The notes beneath the pieces are model-generated. The model was not told where the DNA came from. It made no database searches and saw only the letters and a list, made by a program, of their open reading frames with translations. Of a DNA stretch of 64,000 nucleotides, positions 34,271 to 43,259 are shown one piece after another. The number at the start of each line of letters is the position of its first letter. Position 1 is the first letter of the stretch. Made by a program: the position numbers and the translations under genes. Source of the DNA: Gnetum montanum (taxonomy: Eukaryota; Streptophyta; Gnetopsida; Gnetales; Gnetaceae); the NCBI GenBank assembly GCA_015680685.1, contig MNCI01014752.1, forward strand, positions 132,322 through 196,321. Direction: 5' to 3'.

Positions 34271-36144
34271 ATGTCTCTCCTACAAGATAATAATAATGCC
34301 ACACTTAGTGAGGAAGTTCATTGGAGAACCAATGAACTATACAACGATGAAGATTGGAGCATACAACCTGAAGTGGGAGTTTCTTAAAAACATGAACAAA
34401 AACAATGTCATCCCAACACACGAAGACATAACTTACCTGATGGCGATGAACCCCCACTGGCCACTACAAGCTTAACGAAAATACAAGAGGCTGTTCAAAT
34501 CTCACGTAGGCATCGTAAAGAGAGCCGTCTACCTAGGCTCAATTTAAATAACTTTCCAAAATTTTTATGAGGCTATGACTTAGATCTGTATCAACATTTA
34601 CAAGCCTTCTGCGATGCGTGTACATGGAACAACATTGATAATGGTTGGCAAAAAATTAAGCTCTTCCCTATGACACTCATTGACCAAGCGAAAGTATGGT
34701 ACAGATCGTTTAGACCAAATTCAATCCGACACTAGTCAACAATGGTAGAAGTCTTTAATGAAAAATATCAAACCTACACAAGAGTGTCAACCTTGAGGAA
34801 ACAAATCCAAGGATGGAAACAAGCAAAACATGAACCCTTGGACATGGCCTTAGAAAGATATTATGCACTATTAAACAACTATCCAAGCCATGGGTTTTCC
34901 AAGGAAAGGCTAATGTACCATATCATTGATGGGCTACGTAATGAAACAAGAGAGACCTTAGGAGTGTATGCCCAAGGTCAACTATACGAACTACAAATCC
35001 ATCAAGTCCAAGAGCTTATTAAGTGGGTAGCAAAAGAAGAAGGAGAAGTAGCTAGATGGGAGAGTGTTGAAAAACATCAATGAGACCAAAATATTAACTT
35101 CAACTCAACAAAGGTCCATGATCATAAAAGGGGAAATCAACAAATCTCAAGGTGGAAACATCATCTTTGCCAATACAACAATCGTTAGAAGAAGCCGAGG
35201 CAAAGATCAATAGGATGTTGGAATGGATGTATCAAAAGTGTAGAGAATATATCAATACCATTGGAGATAGAGTTTTGACAACCCAAGAAGTAGGACAAAA
35301 CATTAGAAATTTGGAGAAAAAGAATAAAGGGAATAAGTGCTCAACTGCTAATCATACGTATGAATGCAACATATGCCTATACGATCACCCAAAGGGCCAA
35401 TGCCCAATATTGTTACATCTAAAAGAGCCTTGGGGAAATACGCTACATCCAAAGTTTGTATAGAGATACTATGTTCGATCATAGTGGCAACAATCCCAGT
35501 CATGGGGGAGACCACCCTTAGACTGGAGGCACCTTTCATATTTTCTGAATCCAAATGCTTATCATGTTCAACATCCTATTTCTCCAATTAGGCAAACACA
35601 CTTTATCTCACCACAATACCATTCTCCACAATACTATCAACCCATACCTCCAACACAACCACCACCTTATGCACCTTACATCTCTTTTAACTTTCAACAT
35701 TCTCATCCTTTCCCTCCTTCCACAGTGCCACCAACTATTCCTAAGGTGTTTTTGCCACCGCAACAGCCCACGAATAACACTTGTGCTACTACTACCAATA
35801 GCAGTGAGAAACCTCCTCAACATCCAAAGCGCCCCTTCTTTAAACACAGCCGTAAGAAGGGACAACATAATTCAGAGGCCACTGCATCTTCCAACTCAGC
35901 ACAAGTCCAACACTATGGTGCACCCTTACCTTTGAACCCAACACCTCATGTAACTTCATCAAGGCCACCAACTAACACTCCAACAACCATACGGCCCAAT
36001 GAACACAACCATGGGAGGCATCAACCCAATCCTTGCATACCATCTAACGGTCACAAAAATCATAGTGGGTCAACTCGTTATCCAGGAACTACATCGTATA
36101 AAGTGTCCCACTATGCCTACTATAATCAAGTGTGTGAACCCTGA
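34271..36144 (+). pseudogene. Gag of element E, few breaks
   Basis: ATG 34271 begins MSLLQDNNNATLSEEV, unlike the MSSSS start of C and D. A stop follows after about 38 codons. The core NLNNFPKFL-GYDLDLYQHL...FCDACTWNNI precedes the open frame 34742-35083 (FNEKYQTYTRVSTLRKQIQG, YYALLNNYPSHGF). The next frame, 35152-35463, ends with a complete CNICLYDHPKGQC knuckle (C-X2-C-X3-H-X4-C, codons 35365-35403). A P/Q/H-rich tail lies at 35555-36144. It is the only gag here with all knuckle ligands. A few stops and frameshifts remain. Confidence 0.82.
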
Positions 36145-37651
36145 GGGGATAAGTATGGACCAGTCCCAATACTTCCAACATGCAAGGATCCTTATCTTTC
36201 ATTTATTAATCCTTGCCATACTCAACTGATTAGTTATGGGGGATATCCCCCATTTCAATAATAAGCAGGATTAATAAATATTTTTTATTTTCTTTAATTT
36301 TACAACTTTTTGTTTTCAAATTTTTCATTTTTCAACTTTTTGTTTTATCTTTTTATTTGTTTGTGTTTTTGTCTTTTTACACTTTTGTAAGTAATCTCTT
36401 CTATGAATAAAACACTCATGTGGAGTGTTTGTTGAGGTGTGTTCTATGTTATTAAGTCTTGAGTGATCAATTATTTGGAACAGTGAGCCCATTACACCCA
36501 CTCATCCACTCTACAAATAAGAGGTTCTGTTTGAGGGTACAATGATATTCTTGATATTTCAAAAACTTAAAATTAATTTTGTGTTCATTATACATAGAAT
36601 AAAGAAGGATGGACTAAGAGGAAATGATTAAGGTGTGACATCAAGGGGACTTGCGAATTCTCTTTGGTGACGTCTCTAGGAGCTATCATGCAACGTGGTT
36701 GTACTAAGATCCTTATAGATCTAATGAAAAATAGGAGTAAGAGTAATCAAAAGGACACTCAAAATCAAACATTGTTCTAGGGCATTCCACTACAAAGACA
36801 TGCACCCATGCCTGAAGGTTGGTGGCTTCTCTGGATTCAGTAAAGTAAAAAAAAAAGAGAAAGAAAAAAAAGAAAAACAAAGTGCCACAAAACAAAAGTC
36901 ACTCCTCCCTTGAACAAAACACCAAGTGATCGTATGCCTTGTTGTTTTGGTACTCTCATAGTTGTTCATCATGGGATGAAATAATGCGATGTCACTAATT
37001 AGAGGAATAGACTTGGTCCTGATCTTGGAACGATGGGGTAATGACACCTTAATCATGCTTTTCACGTAGGATTCACTGTGCCCTAGGTCAGTTACCTCAT
37101 GTCCCAATCTCTACAATCCATTATATACTTCATGTCATCTCACTGTTTGTGTAATTGTAGCTCGTGTCCCATGTAGCATAGAATTTTCATCTCATTTCAG
37201 TGATATTTACATGTGCGTGTTTTGTGGAGTTAGTGTGGATTACATTTAACCCTTCTAGTGCCCACGAACACTTTAAGTGTGGTTACACAAGGGTATTATA
37301 GGTTGAAACCTGCTTTGGGGAGGACCCACTTGTGTAATTTTTTGTAATCTTCACTTATGACATACCTCACACACACCATTTATTACCCTCAGCGTATTGT
37401 TCATGATATTCTTTCCCTTATTACTGTCCCTCTGATTCAACATTCCTATGAATCATCACATAGCCTTTTTCTCTACCATTCAAGATCCTTATCGATCAAT
37501 TACACTCACTCATAATTTTTGTGCCTTTAGAACTAGTTGAATTACCCTGGAACCCTTTAACAATCATTTAGATGTCCTTAGTTTACATTGTTTAATTTCA
37601 AAAAAATATTAAAAATTCGGTACATTCTCTAAGTGCCCTAATTTTAATGAA
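36145..37651 (+). other. Spacer of element E in place of pol
   Basis: No pol motif was found in any frame. T-rich and A-rich runs (36270-36400, 36840-36890) and a stretch similar to the spacers of B, C and D are present. This shows that gag is joined directly to the family spacer, without protease to integrase. Confidence 0.65.
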
Positions 37652-37661
37652 AATATATATA
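37652..37661 (+). promoter_or_regulatory. Candidate TATA box of element E 3' ORF
   Basis: AATATATATA, about 500 bp before ATG 38158. It is colinear with the TATA boxes at 16858 (B) and 25492 (D, minus). The upstream U3-like repeats seen in D are not obvious here. Confidence 0.4.
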
Positions 37662-37825
37662 CTTGACCCCCCTGTGCTAATCAACATCATTTGCAACCGT
37701 TCACGCAAGGGAAATTTTTCAAATTCCTCTCTACGACTTGCGATTGTGTGTCCCTTACTTTCATATCCATAACTCGCTCGCTGGTGCTCCAATTTTCATT
37801 CTATTTGAACCTACTTGAACTCGGA

Positions 37826-38157
37826 GTGTTTAGCTTAGTCGTGGGGGAGGGGGCACATGCCGAATAGCGCATAATTTTTTTGAAATTCATCATTGCCTGA
37901 AGGACATCTTTAAGGGTAATTAGTTCTAAAATTAAGAATAAAATGTGTCAAAAATAATTTCATTCCCTTAGCTATACCAGAAAATTAAATTGGGAAACCA
38001 CCTAAGCAAAGAGGACTCAACATTATAATCTTTTAGGGACATGTTCTTCCAATAATTAACATCACACGAAAATAAAGTAAATCTATTAAGGCAAGCAGTA
38101 AGGTATAACCTAACTTTGGTAACAACCTTACTAACAATTGGTCCTTTGTGATTGCAG
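37826..38157 (+). other. Candidate leader intron before the E 3' ORF
   Basis: The acceptor TTTGTGATTGCAG ends at 38157. A perfect branch-point consensus TACTAAC lies at 38129-38135, 22 nt upstream of the acceptor end. The aligned donor position reads GGA|GTGTTT (GT 37826-37827), which is weak. The acceptor side is the strongest of the three copies. Confidence 0.45.
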
Positions 38158-38757
38158 ATGGCCCCGAAACATGGACAACAGGAAGGTCCTACTCAAGGTG
38201 CAATCGAATGATCTCGGAGAGGTGGAAGACAAGATCTTACCGGACAACATGCAGAATAGGAGGAACAATCATTCAACATTCATCAAGAAAATCCTCCTAT
38301 CGTACGGTCTGAGTAGGTAGAAGCAGGAGATACCCTCTCTGAAAGCAGTGCCTGGTGCTTAGGGGAAATGTACCAATTTTGGCACAATAAAGAAGAAGGC
38401 ACCATGGTTAACATTTGTGGTGTGACTATTGATTTCTCTGTTCAAGCCATTTCGGAAATACTAAACCTTTCGAATACAGGGCCAAAGGTTGCTCAGAACC
38501 ATCTGGACATTTTCAAAACCAAGCAACTTAATAAACTGTTGATAGAGAATAAAAGGGTGGCAGAAGAAAAAGAGAAGGCTGATTGGGATGCCTCTATGGC
38601 ACAAGCACAAACTTACATGCATGCCAAGGCACTCATGGCCTTACAAAAGGAGAAACTCCAAGCCATACTTCAACACCATCAAATTCCAAGACCTGGAGCG
38701 CAAGGAAAGGGAAAGACACCAATGGAGGAGCCACCGCCACTAGGAACTACATGAGTT
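38158..38757 (+). pseudogene. Element E 3' ORF: short plant transposon protein-like remnant
   Basis: ATG 38158 (MAPKHGQQEG, compare MAPKKS in D) opens a short frame. The main open part, 38368-38754, encodes MYQFWHNKEEGTMVNICG, then VTIDFSVQAISEILNLSN, i.e. the GV-IDFS--AI--LL pattern of PF20167-like proteins. A helical E/K/A-rich stretch and a P-rich end (PMEEPPPLGTT) follow. The central YHL-P and LPF-LI-LC-AGV segments and most of the coiled coil are absent, so E carries an internally deleted version. Confidence 0.65.
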
Positions 38758-38894
38758 CCATATTTTTGTAGTTGTAGCATTTTTCTGTGTTGTGTCTTCC
38801 CACACTACGGCATCATTTCATCTGTTTTCCCCATCTAATAATCCCATACCTATCCACTGTGTAATCATTGTAACTCGAGGATGAGTTTTTATTC

Positions 38895-38907
38895 AATCGT
38901 GAGGGTA
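38895..38907 (+). other. Polypurine tract of element E
   Basis: AATCGTGAGGGTA immediately before the 3' LTR start TGATGGGACATG. Same context as the tracts of B and D. Confidence 0.8.
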
Positions 38908-39751
38908 TGATGGGACATGATATCATGTACGCAATATCGCGTACGCGATATCATGTCCGTCGCAATATCACGTCTTCCCTGCGATATCGCGTACGTGATA
39001 TCGTAGTCTACCACAATGTCTATAAATAAGAAGTGGCTCTCCCTTGTCCATAATCTAGTTTAGTTCCTTAGCGAAGCTTTGGCAGTTTTCCCCTTCCAGA
39101 GATAGATTATTTTCTAGTGTCTGCCCATAGTGTGGTGAATGTAATTGTACGGAATTCTTTATTCAAGTATGACGTACTTGGACATGCACATGATCGGTAA
39201 TAAAGATCAAGATTACTTCATCATTGTAGCATTCACTTTGTTATTTATTTAATTAATTGTTATTTATTGCTTTCCTAATTAGTCTCTCTCACCCTTATCT
39301 CCTAGTAACATGGAATGAGTACGACTTGATTACAAGCATTTAAGTGTAACTACTTGGTAACCCAGTGGCGTACCTAGGATCTGCGCTTGGTAATCCTAGT
39401 GGTAGTCATGCACGAAGTCCAAGATGTGTACGGATAATCAAGGAATAGCTACTCATCGCACTTAGGCTAGATTGGATTCTCTTACCCTTTCCCTCCTAGC
39501 TTAGCGTAGTTAATATTATTTTCCACTGCCTTCAGGAGTAGCGTTAGAATTAGGAACACATCATACACCTCACTCTGGACTAACCCATATGTGACAAAGC
39601 TAATACTAGTCTAGGTGGGAAGATAGTGAATTGCGACCTAAGGTTAACAATCTAGGTGCCACAACTAGTTCGTCTACAGAGTTCGACCAGATCACGTGTG
39701 AAAACGCTCGTATTCGTATGGTTGAGTGTAGGGGTATCTCGCCACTCATCA
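38908..39751 (+). repeat. 3' LTR of element E
   Basis: 844 bp from TGATGGGACATG to CGCCACTCATCA. It carries the GATATC palindrome array (38908-39010) and the TATA box TCTATAAATAAG (39019-39030), which is missing in the 5' LTR. It is followed by the target duplication GCAAT. Confidence 0.95.
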
Positions 39752-39756
39752 GCAAT

Positions 39757-39763
39757 GGCACCA
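39757..39763 (-). other. Primer-binding site of element D, part 2
   Basis: GGCACCA on the plus strand, directly right of the duplicated GCAAT. It contains the 5' TGGTGCC of the site and lies one base from the 5' LTR of D. Confidence 0.88.
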
Positions 39764-39764
39764 A

Positions 39765-40686
39765 TGATGAGTGACGAGGTACCCCCTACGCCCAACTATA
39801 CAAATCACTAAGCATTCATGTGCGATCCAGTCGAATTTCATGGACTTTATCATTTCCGGTGCACTAGTCCTCTAGGAAGTGAATCTTGCCTAAAGGTCAA
39901 TCGTTGTCTTCCCAATTACACTTGTGATGTACAATGATATGGTTAAGTGTAATTGAAGCATCTAATTTTTATCATTTTGTGTTTTATGGTTTGGTGTTCA
40001 AATGTAGATGAAAGTAATTGGATTAACTAAATTAAATTAACTAATTAACTAGCATTGAAGTAATCCTAACATAAGCATCTGGTTCCACTTTTTGTACACA
40101 TCCTAAACCCACGTCTCCATTGTTGGGTGACCAAGCGCTACGCTACTAAGCATACCAAGTAATAATGCTATTGGGATTGCCAAGCAAATATGTGTTATGC
40201 TCGAAGTGGTCACACTTATGTGTTTAATCTATCTTGCTTAATTGCCTCATTAACTTAATTACTGGAAATGATTAATAAATAATTGCAACATTAAATACAT
40301 GATTAAAAACATTAAATGCATAAATGAAAATAGCTAATCTATCCAAAGTGCTGCAAGGTTTATCAAAAAGCTCGTCTTTATTGCTGCACACACTGTCTTG
40401 CTCAGGTACAACAATGCTCGAATAAAATCTGTACACTCAATGACTCCTATTGCAGGCACTCAGGGAAAAAATTCTAACTTTCAAATGGAAAAACTACAAG
40501 AGCTTCACTGCAACTACAATCTCTTATGCTATAAATGTAGCAGGTAGGTGCGTATTTATAGCTGAAAACCAACATTGTGTCAACGGGGCCTTATTGACAC
40601 ATGATATGATGCATCAATGAGGCCTTGTTGACAATGCCCAATCAATGAGGCCTCATTGACATAGCCAACTGAACTATGACTCATCA
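39765..40686 (-). repeat. 5' LTR of element D
   Basis: The plus strand runs from TGATGAGTGACGAGG to CTATGACTCATCA (922 bp). U3 repeats of the GGCCTCATTGA type lie at 40585-40670. It matches 20981-21917. Confidence 0.93.
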
Positions 40687-40879
40687 ACATGCCTTAGTTA
40701 TACTTAACCATACCATTGTACCTCACTAGTGAAATTGGGAAGACAACAATTATGTACTTAAAATTCAGTACTTAGATCAAGTGTACTTAAAGAGCAAAGG
40801 TCTACAGAATTTGATTGGATCGCTTAGCGAACACTAGCGATTTGTATGGTTGGGCATAGGGACAGCTCACTACTCATCG
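40687..40879 (+). repeat. 3' LTR of element B, right part
   Basis: Continues the LTR broken at 20980. ACATG repeats the ATATG left of D. The end TTTGTATGGTTGGGCATAGGGACAG...CTACTCATCG corresponds to the common LTR end CGCCACTCATCA with a terminal A-to-G change. Host sequence begins at about 40880. Confidence 0.82.
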
Positions 40880-41199
40880 CTATTTTATTTAAAAGTTTCT
40901 TTATGCAATTATTTTTTAGTAACAACAACATAGCTATGATTTCTCTTTAGGAGTTAAATATTAGATTTTCAATAATGTTGCTTTTCAATTACAACTTCAA
41001 GTAGGAAAACTTCTAGTGAAAGATGAACAATTAATTTGTTTCTTGCATAATCAATTCCTTTTTATTTTATGGGCTCAATTCACAAAACTATTAAATTTTG
41101 TTGCAATTTGTTTTTGATTTTTAGTTGTTGCATTCATTTCTTCTTTGGATAGAGTATTCTTCTTCTCTTTACAAGAAATACTTGAGTAAGAATTGAAAG

Positions 41200-41380
41200 C
41201 ACAAGGGTGCTTTTAAACAAGAGCAATGTGTAATCCTTTTCTTATCCCAAAGGGGAGCTTTTTTAGAATTAGTTGTAAGGACAAAGACTTGAGAAGGCAT
41301 CTCCAAATTCATTGAGCTCTTCCTTTAAACTCTATCTTCTATGTTAATGATTTGATGTACTCTAATTTTTTTAATTATTA
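41200..41380 (+). repeat. Dispersed repeat, copy 1 (related to 62270-62548)
   Basis: Shares with 62280-62450 the order GTGCTTTT..A, AATGTGTAATC/GAGTAATC, CTTTTC(T/C)TA-CCC, GAG(C/G)TTTTTTA, GGACAAAGAC/GGATGAAAAC, AGAAGGCA/AGAAAGGCA and TTTATG-GTT-ATGA-TTGATGTA. The copies are strongly diverged. Confidence 0.5.
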
Positions 41381-41843
41381 TTTATTTTTTAAAGGTTTGA
41401 CACTGTCTAAAATATTGATACTTTTTTTCAAATATGTATTTTTATATAAATTAATATAGGAAAAAGAAAAATGAATTAATTAACTTGCTTTGTCATTGTT
41501 GTTGGATGGTAAAAACCTTGTCTTTTTGTATAAACATTCAATACATTGTATATCCTTGTTAGCTTCTATCAAGTTGTATAAAAATAGGTAAACAAATGAA
41601 CATAATAAAAATGAATAAAAAAACAAGTTTATGAAACTGAAAAATTGTAACTGAAATTATGTCAATAGACCCTTTGAATCTATTGAAGAGTAGAAATGTA
41701 TATCCTATGAGTTTTAAAAACATTATTAAGAAAACAAGAAAGTGTTTTTGGTAACATTTGTCACAAATCAACAAAATTTGGAAATGTAATATCTCATGTA
41801 TGTCTACCTTGCTCAAATGCAAGGCATTGTAGAAAACTGTAGT

Positions 41844-41926
41844 GTTGATCTTTAATACCATTTGTATTGCATAATTGATGCCTTGAAAACTGTTGATCTT
41901 CAATACCATTTGTATTGCATAATTGA
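41844..41926. repeat. 48-bp-offset direct duplication
   Basis: GTTGATCTTTAATACCATTT...GCATAATTG occurs at 41844 and again at 41892 with one difference (35 bp each). Confidence 0.85.
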
Positions 41927-42399
41927 CATATTCATTCTTCATCCTATTCATGCTTTGTTTGTTGAGCTTCTCAAAAAAGCATATACACATGGTAAGCACA
42001 AAATCCCATAGCATATACATTTCTAATATCAAATAGATCCACAAGGTCCCTAGATTTAATAAAATTTCAGTTTTAATTTTATATATTAATCTAAAATTCA
42101 CTTCTCAAACAACCAATATCATAAAATACACTTCTCAAAGTAACTTAGAATTGACTTGGAAACTTAATGGAAAAGAAACCAGCACATGAAAATCTTTTAA
42201 AATAAGAAAACGAAAGATTGCAGGCATGTTATTTGGTTTAAACATAAGTCAGAACTACGGCAAGAGATAACCCGTGATTAGCAAATAATTAAACCGATGA
42301 ACCAGCTCATTTACAGTTAATTATTACACCACGAGGTAATTAAAGGAGTCCTTCAGTCATCACTTATTATCTAAATTTGTCTTTAGAGAATTACTATCA

Positions 42400-43170
42400 A
42401 GTCTCATCGGGCAGACACATAAATGAAGCCAGCTCTACATCCTAGTTGCCTCGTTTTTACGATCATGAAACTTGGAGTATATGTCCGCCGGTTGTAATGT
42501 TTAATACCGAATCAAAATTTTATTTTACTGAATTCTTTTGCAAATGCTTCCATGCTTTTCTGCAGTAACTTGAAGCATGACCAGAGCAACTTCTCAGAAG
42601 CGTCCTATTTTCATCGCTGTCATGTTTCTGCAAACAGTCGAAGAGGATTTTTACCGAAGGGAAGTTTTATTTACTTTTAACCTGTACGGATAACGAGGGG
42701 CCTTACCAGTTCGGGGAAGGAGTGATCAATTTTAGTGCACACATTTTTGGAATGGAATTATCGAACTTGCAGAATTACCAGAGGTGTTCCAGTGGCCTTT
42801 CAAGTGGCGTAGGAACTTCTAGAAGCTTGACGTTCTGTCTTTCGGACAGATGCGAATTCATTGAATGACAGAGACGTCAGAGAGAAATTGTTGAACTACG
42901 TCTCCATACGGCTGAGTGACAGGTGGTGGCAGTGCCATAAACGTGTTTTGCAGGGGCTCACGTTTGTTGTCCATTGATGATTTGACATACAGTAATTCCG
43001 GCTCTGCCTTGCCTGACAAAGCGCAGAGCAGCAGCAAGCCAGCAAGGCAAGTAAAAAGGGGATTCTCTGCTTTGATTCACAGACGCAGGACCACGCGAGT
43101 CCGAGGTTTTAGTGCAGTACGCGATTCCGGTATGTTAAGCTTCGGTATTCTTCTGTAATTACTGGTGCTG
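42400..43170 (+). promoter_or_regulatory. Promoter and 5' leader region of the AIG1-like gene
   Basis: GC content rises visibly here compared with both flanks, as is usual around plant gene starts. No clear TATA box was recognised, and the transcription start cannot be placed. An upstream ORF lies in the proximal part. Confidence 0.45.
42916..43158 (+). other. Upstream ORF in the AIG1-like gene leader
   Basis: An 80-codon frame that ends with TAA 12 bases before the proposed start at 43171, in the same frame. It has no recognisable domain and is S/R-rich. It is either a chance frame or an upstream ORF that would reduce translation of the main frame. It also rules out an N-terminal extension of exon 1 in this frame. 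Confidence 0.35.
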
Positions 43171-43259
43171 ATGGAAACTGTTGCGAGCCTTCCCATGGCG
43201 GCATCCTCCTCCAGTTCTCGAAGTTTTCGTCTTCTCTTCTTGTTCTCGTCTTTTGGCCA
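43171..43259 (+). CDS. Exon 1 (coding part) of AIG1-like gene
   Basis: 29 codons plus 2 bases, from METVASLP to SFRLLFLFSSFG. The donor is CCA|GTAAGT. The two leftover bases CA join with A from exon 2 to give Gln, which makes one continuous hydrophobic first segment. A second ATG at 43195 (codon 9) is an alternative start. The choice rests on reading-frame continuity and the stop 12 bases upstream. Confidence 0.8.

Larger units (their letters stand above)
33386..39751 (+). mobile_element. Element E: non-autonomous gag + 3' ORF gypsy element without pol
   Basis: The youngest insertion. Perfect 5-bp target duplications GCAAT flank it (33381-33385 and 39752-39756). It has LTRs of 740 and 844 bp, a primer-binding site, a gag region, a short PF20167-like 3' ORF and a polypurine tract. 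The 4.8-kb interior has no protease, RT, RNase H or integrase; the gag tail passes directly into the family spacer. It would need enzymes from an autonomous relative such as the D type. The LTRs are the most similar pair among the gypsy elements here. Confidence 0.92.
20981..40686 (-). mobile_element. Element D: near-complete Tat-like gypsy retrotransposon, interrupted by E
   Basis: The minus-strand element comprises 5' LTR 39765-40686, primer-binding site (split by E), gag, protease, RT, RNase H, integrase, spacer, 3' ORF, polypurine tract and 3' LTR 20981-21917. Excluding E it is about 13.3 kb. The flanks ATATG (20976-20980) and ACATG (40687-40691) are a 5-bp target duplication with one mismatch inside the LTR of B. 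By eye the two LTRs differ at roughly one base in ten. All genes carry stops or frameshifts, fewer than in B. Confidence 0.88.
40880..42400. other. AT-rich intergenic region
   Basis: Flanking DNA right of the nested cluster. No supported gene. It holds a retroposon-like segment (41200-41380) and a small tandem duplication. The long minus-strand frame 41559-42101 has no recognisable domain and is rejected. Confidence 0.5.

Noticed and set aside
41559-42101. 180-codon minus-strand ORF, the longest in the window
   Set aside because: Very AT-rich (I, L, F, K, M), no recognisable domain, and it contains a direct 48-bp-offset duplication of noncoding character. A frame this long can arise by chance in such composition.
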